This document shows positions 55,787 to 64,000 of a stretch of 64,000 nt of DNA, in pieces. The stretch covers positions 203,640 through 267,639 of the forward strand of contig NZ_JAAGPD010000009.1 of NCBI RefSeq assembly GCF_017104565.1, in the 5' to 3' direction. Every line of letters starts with the position of its first letter. The first letter of the stretch is position 1. The notes beneath the pieces were generated by a model that saw nothing but the letters and a program-made list of their open reading frames with translations, did no database searches and was not told where the DNA came from. The translations under genes and the position numbers were made by a program. The DNA comes from Paraburkholderia sp. Tr-20389. GTDB taxonomy: Bacteria > Pseudomonadota > Gammaproteobacteria > Burkholderiales > Burkholderiaceae.

Positions 55787-57193
55787 TTAGCCGAGCGCAG
55801 CCCGTGCAGCAGCGATGGCAGCGCGCACCTGATCCGGCGCGGTGCCGCCCGGATGATTCCGGCTCGCAACCGATCCTTCGAGCGTCAGATAGCCGAACAC
55901 GTCGTCGCCCAGCAGCGTGGCGACGTTCGGCAGTTCGGCCTTCATTTCGTCGAGCGTCAGATCGGCGAGATCGCAGCCGCGATCGTCGCAAACCTTCACC
56001 GCATGCGCGACGGCTTCGTGCGCGTCGCGGAACGGCAGGCCGCGCTTGACGAGGTAGTCGGCGAGATCAGTTGCGGTCGAGAAGCCTTGCAGCGCAGCCG
56101 CGCGCATCGCTTGCGGCTTGACCGTGATGCCCGCGACCATTTCAGCGAAGATGCGCAGCGTATCGGCGACGGTGTCGACGGTATCGAACAGCGGTTCCTT
56201 GTCTTCCTGATTGTCCTTGTTGTACGCGAGCGGCTGGCCTTTCATCAGCGTGAGCAGCGCCATCAGGTGGCCGTTCACACGGCCCGTCTTGCCGCGCGCG
56301 AGTTCGGGCACGTCGGGGTTCTTCTTCTGCGGCATGATCGACGAGCCGGTGCAGAAGCGATCGGCGATATCGATGAAGCCGACGCGCGGGCTCATCCACA
56401 GCACGAGTTCTTCCGAGAAGCGCGACACGTGCGTCATCACGAGTGCCGAAGCGGCGGTGAATTCGATCGCGAAGTCGCGGTCGGACACGGCGTCGAGCGA
56501 GTTCGCGCAGATGCCGTCGAAGCCGAGCGTCTTCGCGACGGCGTGACGGTCGATCGGGTAGCTGGTGCCCGCGAGCGCCGCTGCGCCGAGGGGCAGGCGG
56601 TTCACGCGCTTGCGGGTGTCGAGCATGCGTTCGGCGTCGCGCGAGAACATTTCGACGTAGGCGAGCAGGTGATGGCCGAACGTCACGGGCTGCGCGACCT
56701 GCAGGTGCGTGAAGCCCGGCATGATCGTGTCCGCGTTCTTTTCCGCGAGGTCGAGCAGCGCGCCGCGCAGATCCTTCAGCAAATCGCCGATGCGGTCGAT
56801 CTCGCCGCGCAGCCACAGGCGGATGTCCGTCGCGACCTGGTCGTTGCGCGAGCGGCCCGTGTGCAGGCGCTTGCCCGCGTCGCCGATCAGGGCGGTGAGG
56901 CGCGCTTCGATGTTCAGGTGCACGTCTTCGAGATCGAGCTGCCACTCGAACTCGCCGCGCTCGATTTCACCCTTGATCTGCGCCATGCCGCGCTGGATCG
57001 CGGCGAGGTCGTCGGCGCTGATGATCTTTTGCGCGGCCAGCATCGACGCGTGCGCGAGCGAGCCTTCGATGTCGACGAACGCGAGACGCTTGTCGAAGAA
57101 AACCGACGACGTGTAGCGCTTGACGAGTTCCGACATCGGCTCGGAGAAGCGAGCCGACCAGGCTTCGCCTTTTTTATGCAGTTGGGACGTCAT
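55787..57193 (-). CDS. argH: Argininosuccinate lyase
   Basis: A 468-residue enzyme that splits argininosuccinate into arginine and fumarate. The fumarase-superfamily signature [12 protein letters not shown] is present near residues 282-293, and the [13 protein letters not shown] block near 110-122 is intact. It is the last step of arginine synthesis. It is monocistronic by its own terminator. Confidence 0.96.
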   Translation of the reverse strand: MTSQLHKKGEAWSARFSEPMSELVKRYTSSVFFDKRLAFVDIEGSLAHASMLAAQKIISADDLAAIQRGMAQIKGEIERGEFEWQLDLEDVHLNIEARLTALIGDAGKRLHTGRSRNDQVATDIRLWLRGEIDRIGDLLKDLRGALLDLAEKNADTIMPGFTHLQVAQPVTFGHHLLAYVEMFSRDAERMLDTRKRVNRLPLGAAALAGTSYPIDRHAVAKTLGFDGICANSLDAVSDRDFAIEFTAASALVMTHVSRFSEELVLWMSPRVGFIDIADRFCTGSSIMPQKKNPDVPELARGKTGRVNGHLMALLTLMKGQPLAYNKDNQEDKEPLFDTVDTVADTLRIFAEMVAGITVKPQAMRAAALQGFSTATDLADYLVKRGLPFRDAHEAVAHAVKVCDDRGCDLADLTLDEMKAELPNVATLLGDDVFGYLTLEGSVASRNHPGGTAPDQVRAAIAAARAALG

Positions 57194-57319
57194 GGTGATG
57201 GGCAGTGTGCGAGGTGAAGACGCGGACGGCGCGGCACGGGTGCCTGGTGCTGCGCCGCCTTGAAGGAGACAACGATTTTAACACCCGCGGCGCGGGTGGC
57301 TTTCCGTCGACGCGCGCGA

Positions 57320-58132
57320 TCATTCGCGCACGAGCACGACGAGCTTCAGGTCTTCGCGGTGCGCGGGCTTGAAGGTGATCTGGTGATAGACGACGTGGCC
57401 GTCGCGCGGGTGGTCGAACTGGCGCTGGCCGCCTTCGCGCTCGTTGACGTCCTGCGACGCCCAGAAGCGCGCGAATTCGTCGCTGGCGGCGGAGAGCGAG
57501 TCGATCAGCGAGCGTGTGGGCGCGTCGTTCTGATGGCGGATCGAATCCGCGCGATATTCGGCGGCGAGGCGCCGCGCGCGGATTTCCCAGTCGACGATCA
57601 GACGGCGCGCTTCCGGCGACAGGAACGTGTAGCGCAGCAGATTGCGGTCGTGGTCGCCGTCGAGCCAGCCGACGAACAGGTCCGACGCCGGCGGGTTCCA
57701 CGCGAGCGCGGTGAACTGCCGGTCGAGCACGTATGCAGGCGCGTTCACGAGCTGGACGGTCTTGAGCAGCATCGCGGGGGCATCGGTGGCGGCGGGGTCG
57801 GGCTCGGCGGGATCGCGCTGCGCGGCCAGCTCGAACAGATACGCACGTTCGGCGCGCGAGAGCTGCAGCGCGACGGCGATGCGCGCGAGGGCCTCGGCGG
57901 AAGCGGACACGGGGCGCCCCTGTTCGATCCACGTGTACCAGGTCGGGCTCACGCCGCACAGCTGCGCGACTTCCTCGCGGCGCAGACCAGGTGTGCGGCG
58001 GCGCGGGCCGGGCGGCAGCCCGACGGCTTGCGGCGACAGACGCTCGCGATGTGCACGGATGAATTCGCCGAGCGCACGGGCGGGCGACGCGTCGAGCGGC
58101 GGGGTGGAATCTTCGGGAGGCAGCGTGGTCAT
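57320..58132 (-). CDS. XRE-family regulator with MmyB-like ligand domain
   Basis: A 270-residue regulator. An N-terminal Cro/CI helix-turn-helix (about 20-85, including LRREEVAQLCGVSPTWYTWIEQ) is followed by a PAS-like MmyB ligand domain (LNAPAYVLDRQFTALAWN-like block near 133-148). It is divergent from a SAM methyltransferase with a palindrome in the shared promoter, so it probably controls that gene and itself. Confidence 0.88.
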   Translation of the reverse strand: MTTLPPEDSTPPLDASPARALGEFIRAHRERLSPQAVGLPPGPRRRTPGLRREEVAQLCGVSPTWYTWIEQGRPVSASAEALARIAVALQLSRAERAYLFELAAQRDPAEPDPAATDAPAMLLKTVQLVNAPAYVLDRQFTALAWNPPASDLFVGWLDGDHDRNLLRYTFLSPEARRLIVDWEIRARRLAAEYRADSIRHQNDAPTRSLIDSLSAASDEFARFWASQDVNEREGGQRQFDHPRDGHVVYHQITFKPAHREDLKLVVLVRE

Positions 58133-58185
58133 GATGCGGGACGACGGTTGGCGGGTAATCGTGATACCAGAATAATTGCTTGACT

Positions 58186-58197
58186 TGTACCGGTACA
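58186..58197. promoter_or_regulatory. Perfect palindrome TGTACCGGTACA in the XRE/methyltransferase spacer
   Basis: A 12-bp perfect palindrome overlaps a plausible plus-strand -35 (TTGTAC, 58185-58190), paired with TATTGT at 58208-58213 at a 17-base spacing. This position suits an operator for the neighbouring XRE protein. Confidence 0.6.
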
Positions 58198-58302
58198 GAG
58201 CGGGCTCTATTGTAGCGACAGGAACGGCGCGTGCGAACAGGCGGGCCGCTTCGGGAATTCGACCTCACCTCACAAACGACCCAGAAAGGGCGGGAGCACA
58301 CG

Positions 58303-59055
58303 ATGAAGCATCACGATCAGGTAGCCGATGCATTCGGCTCGACGGCGGCCGCGTACTTGACGAGCCAGGTACACGCAACGGGGGCGGATTTGCAGACGCT
58401 GGCGGCGTCGGTGGCCGCGACGCCGGGCGCGGCGGTGCTCGACATGGGTTGCGGCGCGGGGCACGCCAGTTTTGCCGTGGCGCCGCATGCGGGGTCGGTC
58501 GTCGCATATGACATTGCGCAGCAGATGCTCGAGACGGTTGCCGGCGCCGCCGTGGAGCGCGGCTTTTCGAATATCCGTACGCAGCAGGGCGCGGCCGAGA
58601 AATTGCCGTTCGCGGATGCGTCGTTCGACTGGGTGATCAGCCGGATGAGTGCGCATCACTGGCACGACGTGCCGCTCGCGCTCGCCGAAGTGCGGCGCGT
58701 GTTGAAGCCGGGTGGGCGCGTGCTGTTCATCGACATTGCCGGGAGCGATCATCCGTTGCTCGATACGCATTTGCAGGCGGTCGAGGTTCTGCGCGATGGC
58801 TCGCATATTCGCGATTATCGCGGGGATGAGTGGATTTCATTTTTTGCTGCCGCAGGCTTTGAGGCTGTTGTGCGCGAGCGCTGGAGACTGGAGATCGAGT
58901 TCGCCTCGTGGGTGGCGCGGATGAAGACACCCGAGGCTCGTGTTGCTGCTATCCGGTCTTTATGGGCTTTTGCCCCGGATGAGGTTCGGGAGTATTTCGA
59001 TGTCTTGCCGGATGGGTCTTTCAAGCTCGATGCTTTGATGATCGAGGCTTCGTGA
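58303..59055 (+). CDS. Class I SAM-dependent methyltransferase (UbiE/Methyltransf_11 type)
   Basis: A 250-residue Rossmann methyltransferase. SAM motif I is VLDMGCGAGHASFAVA near residues 46-61. Later blocks AEKLPFADASFDWVISR and EVRRVLKPGGRVLFID are typical of the UbiE-like group. A GGGAG site precedes the ATG at 58303. The substrate is unknown. It is divergent from the XRE/MmyB regulator. Confidence 0.9.
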   Translation: MKHHDQVADAFGSTAAAYLTSQVHATGADLQTLAASVAATPGAAVLDMGCGAGHASFAVAPHAGSVVAYDIAQQMLETVAGAAVERGFSNIRTQQGAAEKLPFADASFDWVISRMSAHHWHDVPLALAEVRRVLKPGGRVLFIDIAGSDHPLLDTHLQAVEVLRDGSHIRDYRGDEWISFFAAAGFEAVVRERWRLEIEFASWVARMKTPEARVAAIRSLWAFAPDEVREYFDVLPDGSFKLDALMIEAS

Positions 59056-59087
59056 TCGGTTTTTGCCTGCGGCAGCGCCGTTTTTTT

Positions 59088-59760
59088 CTTTGCTGGCATC
59101 CGCGGTTTGCTTCTGGTTTGCTAGTGTTGCCCCTGTGCGGGGCGGCACTTACTTTCTTTGCCGCCGCAAAGAAAGTAAGCAAAGAAAGCGGGCTCACACC
59201 GCCAGTGCTTGTTCTTGCCTGCGGGCCCCCAACAGTTCTTACGCTCCACGCGGCATCGCGCTATTTCATGCGCGTTGCCAGCGTGCTCACTCACGCCTCA
59301 CCCACTTCGCACCCCCGCGCCACGGGCCGCGTTACCAGGCGTTCGCGGCCGCCCAGGTGGCAAACTGTGTGTAGGCCGTCGCGATCGAAGTGCACCACTC
59401 CGGACTGAAAAGCGGGATCGGTGTCGTAGGATCGCGAACGCATGCGGTGCGACGACCGACACACAGTTTGCCACCTGGGCGGCGGTAGACTTTCCGGTAA
59501 CGCGGAGCGTGACGCCGGAGTGGGAAGTGGGTGAGGCGTGCAGTTCGCACGCTGGCAACGCGCATGAAATAGCGCGATGCCGTGTGGAGTGCGGGACCCG
59601 TTGGGGGCCCGCAGGCAGGGACACGGGCTGGCGGTGTGAGCCCGCTTTCTTTGCTTACTTTCTTTGCGGCGGCAAAGAAAGTAAGTGCCGCCCCGCACAG
59701 GGGCAACGCCAGCAAACCCGAAGCAAAACGCGGATGCCACCGAGCGTGCAAAAGCAAAAC
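59088..59760. repeat. Composite palindromic element, copy at 59 kb
   Basis: Second full copy of the 13-kb element, between the convergent methyltransferase and ppc genes. It has the same ordered blocks in both arms: stem-loops at 59148-59179 and 59654-59685, the GGGCCCCCAAC blocks and the inner 29-bp repeats. Left-arm marker GTTCTTACGC and right-arm marker (reverse complement) GTCCCGCACTCC fall on the same sides as in the 13-kb copy. At its right end a ~31-bp unit (AAGCAAAACGCGG-type) is imperfectly duplicated at 59720-59783. No transposase is present. Confidence 0.85.
59348..59483 (-). repeat. Central module of the 59-kb element, inverted relative to the 13-kb copy
   Basis: Inverted repeats 59348-59376 and 59455-59483 (25 of the first 25 inner bases match, then diverge) enclose a 78-base centre. 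This centre aligns with the 13-kb centre only as its reverse complement, while the flanking arms are collinear. Confidence 0.85.
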
Positions 59761-59789
59761 GCGGGATGCCAGGCGAGAGTGCAAAAACA

Positions 59790-59836
59790 AAACGGGCGGC
59801 AAGCCCAAAACAACAGCAAGCCGCCCGCAGGGCAAA
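59790..59836 (-). terminator. Terminator-like hairpin after ppc
   Basis: On the minus strand GGGCGGC and GCCGCCC can pair across a T/G-rich loop, followed by GTTTTGTTTTT. It lies just past the ppc stop codon. Confidence 0.45.
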
Positions 59837-59839
59837 AAA

Positions 59840-62800
59840 TCAACCGGTATTCCTTAACCCAGCCGCAATCCCATTGATCGTCAAATGAATCCCGCGCCGC
59901 ACGCGCACATTCGTATCCCCACCGCGATGGCGCTTCAACAACTCCACCTGCAGGTGATTCAATGGATCGAGATAAGGAAAGCGATTCTTGATCGACCGCG
60001 CCAGCAACGGATTATCGGAAAGACGTTCTTTCTGCCCGGTAATCTCGGACAGCACATTCGACGTGCGCTCCCACTCGGCCACGATCCGTTCGAACACGTG
60101 CTTGCGCAGCTTCTTGTCAGTCACGAGCGCGGCATAGCGCGACGCCACCGCGAGGTCGGTCTTCGCCAGCACCATGTCCATGTTCGACAGCAGATTCGAG
60201 AAGAACGGCCACACCTTGTGCATCTTGCGCAACTGGTTCAAACGGCGTTCACGCTCGGTATTCGTATCCGCCGCATCGAGCCAGCCGGCGACCGCGCTGC
60301 CGAAGCCATACCAGCCCGTCAGCAGCAGACGGCATTGTCCCCATGAGAAGCCCCAAGGAATCGCGCGCAAATCCTCGATCTTGCGTTGCTTCGGATCCTG
60401 CAGCTTGCGCGAAGCGGGACGGCTGCCGATGTTCAGCTCGGCAATCTCCGCAATCGGCGTCGACGAGAAGAAGTAGTCGGTGAAGCCAGGCGTCTCGTAG
60501 ACGAGCGCACGGTACGACGCCATCGCCGCGTCGGACAACACCTGCATCGTTTCTTCGAACTCCGGAAGCTGCGATTTGGGCGCGCTGCCGTGCGGCAGCA
60601 GCGACGCTTCGAGCGTCGCGGCGACCACCGTCTCCAGATTGCGCCGGCCGATGTTCGGATTGCCGAACTTGCTCGCAATCACTTCGCCTTGCTCGGTCAG
60701 ACGGATCTGACCGTCGACGGTGCCGGGAGGCTGCGACAGGATCGCCTGATAGGTCGGGCCGCCGCCGCGTCCGACCGTGCCGCCACGCCCGTGGAACAGG
60801 CGCATCGTGATGCCCCGCTCGTTGAAGAGCGAGACGAGCGCCAGTTCCGACCGATACAGCTCCCAGTTCGACGTCAGGAAGCCGCCGTCCTTGTTGCTGT
60901 CCGAATAGCCGAGCATCACTTCCTGCTCGTTGCCCTGATTCTCGATGATGGCATCGATGCCCGGCAGCGCGAGCAGATCGCGCATGATGTGCGACGCGTT
61001 GCGCAAATCGGGAATCGTCTCGAAGAGCGGGATCACCATCAGGCCAGCGCGCGCCGGATCGGCCGTGCTGCCGAGCGAGCCTTGCAGCAGGCCCGCTTCC
61101 TTTTGCAGCAGCATCACTTCAACGAGATCGCTGACCGTCTCCGTGTGCGAAATGATGTAGTTGCGGACCGCGCGCGCACCGAACTTCTCGCGCGTCACGC
61201 GCGCCTGTTCGAGCACGCCCAGCTCGCTCTTCACAAGGTTCGAATAGGCGACGTACGGCGAGCGCAACAGGCGCGGCTGCGCGAGTTCCGCCATCAGCAC
61301 GCGCAGCTTCTCCGCTTCGGAGAGCGCCGCGTAATCGCTTTCGACGCCCGCGCGCTTCAGCAGCTCCGCGATCACGGCTTCATGAATGTCGGAGCTCTGG
61401 CGCAGATCGATGCTCGCGAGATGGAAGCCGAACACTTCGGCCGCGCGCGTCAGGGGCGACAGACGCGGCGTCGCGAGCGACGCGCCATGATGCTCGGCGA
61501 GCGAATCGATCAGCACGTGCAGGTCGCGCACGAACTCCGACGAATCTCCGTAGGGCACGGCGCGGATCGGCGGAATGCCGGGACCGGCGCTGCGCACGGG
61601 CACCACGCCTTCGCCGAGACGCACGCGCGCGCTCGCGGCAAGGCGCGTGTACATGCCGATCAGCGCGCGACGATACGGCTCGTCGGTGCGGTGCGGCGAG
61701 TGATCGGGCGACGCTTCGGCGAGCGCCTTCAACTCGTCGCTCGCGCCCGCCAGCAGATTCGACACCGACAGTTCGGCGCCGAGCTTGTGCACCTGCTCCA
61801 GATAATGTTCGAAGATCACCGCGGCCTGACGCGTGATCGCGTTTTCGAGTGTCTCGCCCGTTACGTTCGGATTGCCGTCGCGGTCGCCGCCGATCCAGCT
61901 GCCCATCTGGAAGAAGGGCGGCAGGCGCGCATCGAGGCCGTGCTCGACGAGCGCTTCTTCGATATCGGCGTAAAGCTGCGGAATTTCTTCGAGGAACGTG
62001 GCGCGGTAGTACGACAGCGCATTCTCGATTTCGTCGGCGACGGTCAGGCGCGAATCGCGCAGCATGCGCGTCTGCCATAGCGACGTCACGCGTGCGCGCA
62101 GCAGCGAGTCGTTCTGCAGATGCTCGCGCGCCGTCAATGGCTGGTCGCGTTCGGCGAGCAGGCGCGCGATGTCGTGCTGCGCGTCGAGAATGCTCTTGCG
62201 CTGCACTTCCGTCGGGTGCGCCGTCAGCACGGGGACGATCAGCGCGTCGTTGAAGAACTGCTGCAGCACGGGCGTGGCAGCCGCGTTCGCTTCGACCAGA
62301 CGGTCGAGCGCGTGCGCAATCGTGCCCGGTTGCGACAGCGAGCCGGCCAGATCGTGAATCCGGTGCCGGCGGTTGCGATGGCGGTCTTCCGCGATGTTCG
62401 CCAGATGCGAGAAGTAGCTGAACGCGCGCACGACGCTCACCGTCTGTTCGGGCGAGAGCGCGCGCAGTTTTTTGTCGAGCGCCTGTGCCGCGACGCTGTC
62501 GTCCTCGCGACGAAAGCGCACAGCCGTCTGACGAATCGTTTCGACGACGTCGAACACTTCGTCGCCTTCCTGCTCGCGCACCACGTCGCCGAGCAGCCGC
62601 CCCAGATAGCGGATGTCTTCGAAGAGCGGCTGATCCTTGTCCTCGCGCGTGCGGCCGTCGTCCTTCACGACGGCCGCTGCTTTGGCTTTCGACGCTTTAC
62701 CGCCCGCGTCCGCCTTGATCCGTTTCGAGGCGCCGTTGACGGGTGCCTTGGCTTTTATAGCCTTGGTCTTCGTGGATTTGCCGGTTTTGCCGGAGTCGAG

Positions 62801-62926
62801 GGCTTGCGTTGCTTTCAGGGCCTTCGCGGCCTTGGTGGCCTTGGCGGTGGAAGCAGCCGATGCGGGGGCGGCATCGGGCGAGGCAGTAGTGCGGCGGGCA
62901 GGGCGCGCCGATCCGGAAGACGTCAC
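59840..62926 (-). CDS. ppc: Phosphoenolpyruvate carboxylase with Ala/Lys-rich N-terminal extension
   Basis: A 1028-residue enzyme, against about 880 in E. coli. It carboxylates phosphoenolpyruvate to oxaloacetate. The catalytic regions [23 protein letters not shown] and [16 protein letters not shown] are intact, and the C-terminus ends in RNTG. Residues 1 to about 92 are low-complexity Ala/Lys/Thr-rich and lack PEPC similarity; the conserved part begins near [17 protein letters not shown]. No better internal start is evident. It is divergent from hemC. Confidence 0.93.
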   Translation of the reverse strand: MTSSGSARPARRTTASPDAAPASAASTAKATKAAKALKATQALDSGKTGKSTKTKAIKAKAPVNGASKRIKADAGGKASKAKAAAVVKDDGRTREDKDQPLFEDIRYLGRLLGDVVREQEGDEVFDVVETIRQTAVRFRREDDSVAAQALDKKLRALSPEQTVSVVRAFSYFSHLANIAEDRHRNRRHRIHDLAGSLSQPGTIAHALDRLVEANAAATPVLQQFFNDALIVPVLTAHPTEVQRKSILDAQHDIARLLAERDQPLTAREHLQNDSLLRARVTSLWQTRMLRDSRLTVADEIENALSYYRATFLEEIPQLYADIEEALVEHGLDARLPPFFQMGSWIGGDRDGNPNVTGETLENAITRQAAVIFEHYLEQVHKLGAELSVSNLLAGASDELKALAEASPDHSPHRTDEPYRRALIGMYTRLAASARVRLGEGVVPVRSAGPGIPPIRAVPYGDSSEFVRDLHVLIDSLAEHHGASLATPRLSPLTRAAEVFGFHLASIDLRQSSDIHEAVIAELLKRAGVESDYAALSEAEKLRVLMAELAQPRLLRSPYVAYSNLVKSELGVLEQARVTREKFGARAVRNYIISHTETVSDLVEVMLLQKEAGLLQGSLGSTADPARAGLMVIPLFETIPDLRNASHIMRDLLALPGIDAIIENQGNEQEVMLGYSDSNKDGGFLTSNWELYRSELALVSLFNERGITMRLFHGRGGTVGRGGGPTYQAILSQPPGTVDGQIRLTEQGEVIASKFGNPNIGRRNLETVVAATLEASLLPHGSAPKSQLPEFEETMQVLSDAAMASYRALVYETPGFTDYFFSSTPIAEIAELNIGSRPASRKLQDPKQRKIEDLRAIPWGFSWGQCRLLLTGWYGFGSAVAGWLDAADTNTERERRLNQLRKMHKVWPFFSNLLSNMDMVLAKTDLAVASRYAALVTDKKLRKHVFERIVAEWERTSNVLSEITGQKERLSDNPLLARSIKNRFPYLDPLNHLQVELLKRHRGGDTNVRVRRGIHLTINGIAAGLRNTG

Positions 62927-63281
62927 GATGTTTCCTCAGGAAAGCCAGGGTCTAAAGAATGGTGAACTGCAACTGCGGTTACTGCGGAGAACTGCGCTCA
63001 AAGCCTGTCTACGATGCGGCGCGCGCGGCGGAGGAAGGGCCGGTTGCGCGTGTTGTGCCGCATCAAATCATCGCGCATGCGGCGCATCGACGCGCGAACG
63101 ACCGTGCTGGGGCTTCTGGCGGCCACGCAAGTCACGATCGATGCGGCTTCTGGACGGGCTCCGCCCACATGGAAGCGGCGGGCCTGTCTCCTCTGTCGAA
63201 CTGCTTCGGCATGGCCGTGCGGCCAGCGAGAGGTTGCCGAAGCGCGTGCTAACATTGTTTGTTATCACATCCCGTCGTTCA
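62927..63281. other. ppc/hemC divergent spacer
   Basis: A 355-base promoter region. I see no gene or repeat. The AT-rich stretch around 63249-63268 (TAACATTGTTTGTTATCA) is the most promoter-like part for hemC. Confidence 0.4.
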
Positions 63282-64000
63282 ATGACTCAAACAATGAATT
63301 CCGAGACGCTTGCGCCCACGCCGCCCGCCACGCTTGTGATCGCGTCGCGTGAGAGCCGGCTTGCAATGTGGCAGGCCGAGCACGTGCGGTGTGCGCTGCA
63401 CAAATTATATCCATCTTGTGACGTAAAAATCCTCGGAATGACGACGCGCGGCGATCAGATTCTCGATCGCACGCTGTCGAAGGTCGGCGGCAAAGGGTTG
63501 TTCGTGAAGGAACTGGAGAATGCGCTCGCTGACGGCCGCGCCGATCTCGCCGTCCATTCATTGAAAGACGTGCCGATGGAACTGCCCGAGGGCTTCGCGC
63601 TGTCGACCATCATGGAGCGCGAAGATCCGCGCGATGCGTTTGTTTCGAACCAGTACGACTCGCTGGCCGCGCTGCCGCCCGGCAGCGTGGTCGGCACGTC
63701 GAGCCTGCGCCGCGAAGCGATGCTGCGCGCGCGTTATCCCGAACTCGTTGTGAAACCGTTGCGCGGCAATCTCGACACGCGGCTCGGCAAGCTCGATCGC
63801 GGCGACTACGCTGCCATCATTCTCGCCGCGGCGGGCCTCAAGCGTCTGGGCCTCGGCGACCGTATCCGTTCGCTGCTCGATCCCGCGGACAGCCTTCCGG
63901 CGGCGGGCCAGGGCGCGCTCGGCATCGAGATTCGCGCCGGCCGCGCCGACCTCGCAGCGTGGCTCGCGCCGCTGCATCACGAACACACGGCGGCCGCCGT
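63282..64000 (+). CDS. hemC: Porphobilinogen deaminase (hydroxymethylbilane synthase), N-terminal part
   Basis: The gene runs off the window after about 239 codons. Domain I/II blocks are clear: [57 protein letters not shown] and [12 protein letters not shown]. The enzyme polymerises porphobilinogen into hydroxymethylbilane, precursor of haem, siroheme and cobalamin. The cofactor-binding cysteine lies beyond the window. Two in-frame ATGs (63282 and 63294) are possible starts. It is the common root of the pathway that SUMT branches from. Confidence 0.93.
   Translation, partial: MTQTMNSETLAPTPPATLVIASRESRLAMWQAEHVRCALHKLYPSCDVKILGMTTRGDQILDRTLSKVGGKGLFVKELENALADGRADLAVHSLKDVPMELPEGFALSTIMEREDPRDAFVSNQYDSLAALPPGSVVGTSSLRREAMLRARYPELVVKPLRGNLDTRLGKLDRGDYAAIILAAAGLKRLGLGDRIRSLLDPADSLPAAGQGALGIEIRAGRADLAAWLAPLHHEHTAAA

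Noticed and set aside
59063-59857. Several small forward and reverse frames in the 59-kb spacer
   Set aside because: They recur in every repeat copy, lack ribosome sites and follow from the palindromic element.

Overview
The window is one stretch of a high-GC betaproteobacterial chromosome, most likely Paraburkholderia or a close Burkholderiaceae relative. The evidence is the gene content and order (pepA/lptFG, holC with a DUF2486 gene, zapA-6S RNA-EVE, scpA with a DUF3460 gene, metG opposite apbC, a CsgG/DUF4810/DUF799 lipoprotein operon) and the strong G/C third-position bias. Coding density is high. I see no phage, insertion sequence, CRISPR array or tRNA. The assignment comes from sequence recognition only; no database search was run.

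Layout. 1-3.2 kb: end of cysN, a SUMT gene (siroheme/corrin branch), a class A beta-lactamase, then cbiX on the minus strand. 3.2-8.8 kb: lptF/lptG (LPS export) opposite pepA-holC-DUF2486, and a small cytochrome c. 9-12.7 kb: ilvD opposite a LysR regulator, then lgt. 12.7-13.5 kb: a palindromic repeat element. 13.5-16 kb: SIMPL protein, EVE protein, 6S RNA, zapA and a ZapB-like coiled coil. 16.1-27.9 kb: a cobalamin island led by a B12 riboswitch: btuB-btuC-btuD-cobT-cobS-cobC forward, cobU-cbiB-cobD-btuF reverse, then cobQ forward. It covers B12/corrinoid uptake, amidation, aminopropanol attachment and nucleotide-loop assembly; corrin-ring contraction genes are not in the window.

28-36 kb: DoxX, a TPR-glycosyltransferase fusion, a hotdog thioesterase, a ParA ATPase, and the run DUF3460-scpA-panC-panD. 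34.7-42.8 kb: tamA-tamB, followed convergently by a GT41/HMW1C-type cytoplasmic glycosyltransferase. 43-49.6 kb: metG, an OmpA-like lipoprotein with an unusually structured 3' region, apbC, a SodC-like lipoprotein that has lost most metal ligands, and dcd. 49.6-54.7 kb: a large basic amino-acid decarboxylase, an LprI-like protein and three consecutive lipoproteins. 54.7-64 kb: a bestrophin, argH, an XRE regulator opposite a methyltransferase, a second palindromic repeat element, ppc with a long Ala/Lys-rich N-terminus, and the start of hemC.

Most genes are housekeeping. The observations most worth following are: (1) the ~730-bp palindromic elements at 13 kb and 59 kb, whose 78-bp centres lie in opposite orientation relative to their arms; (2) the HMW1C-like N-glycosyltransferase next to the TamAB autotransporter-assembly genes; (3) a chain of hairpins after the OmpA-like gene; (4) the ligand-poor SodC-like lipoprotein.
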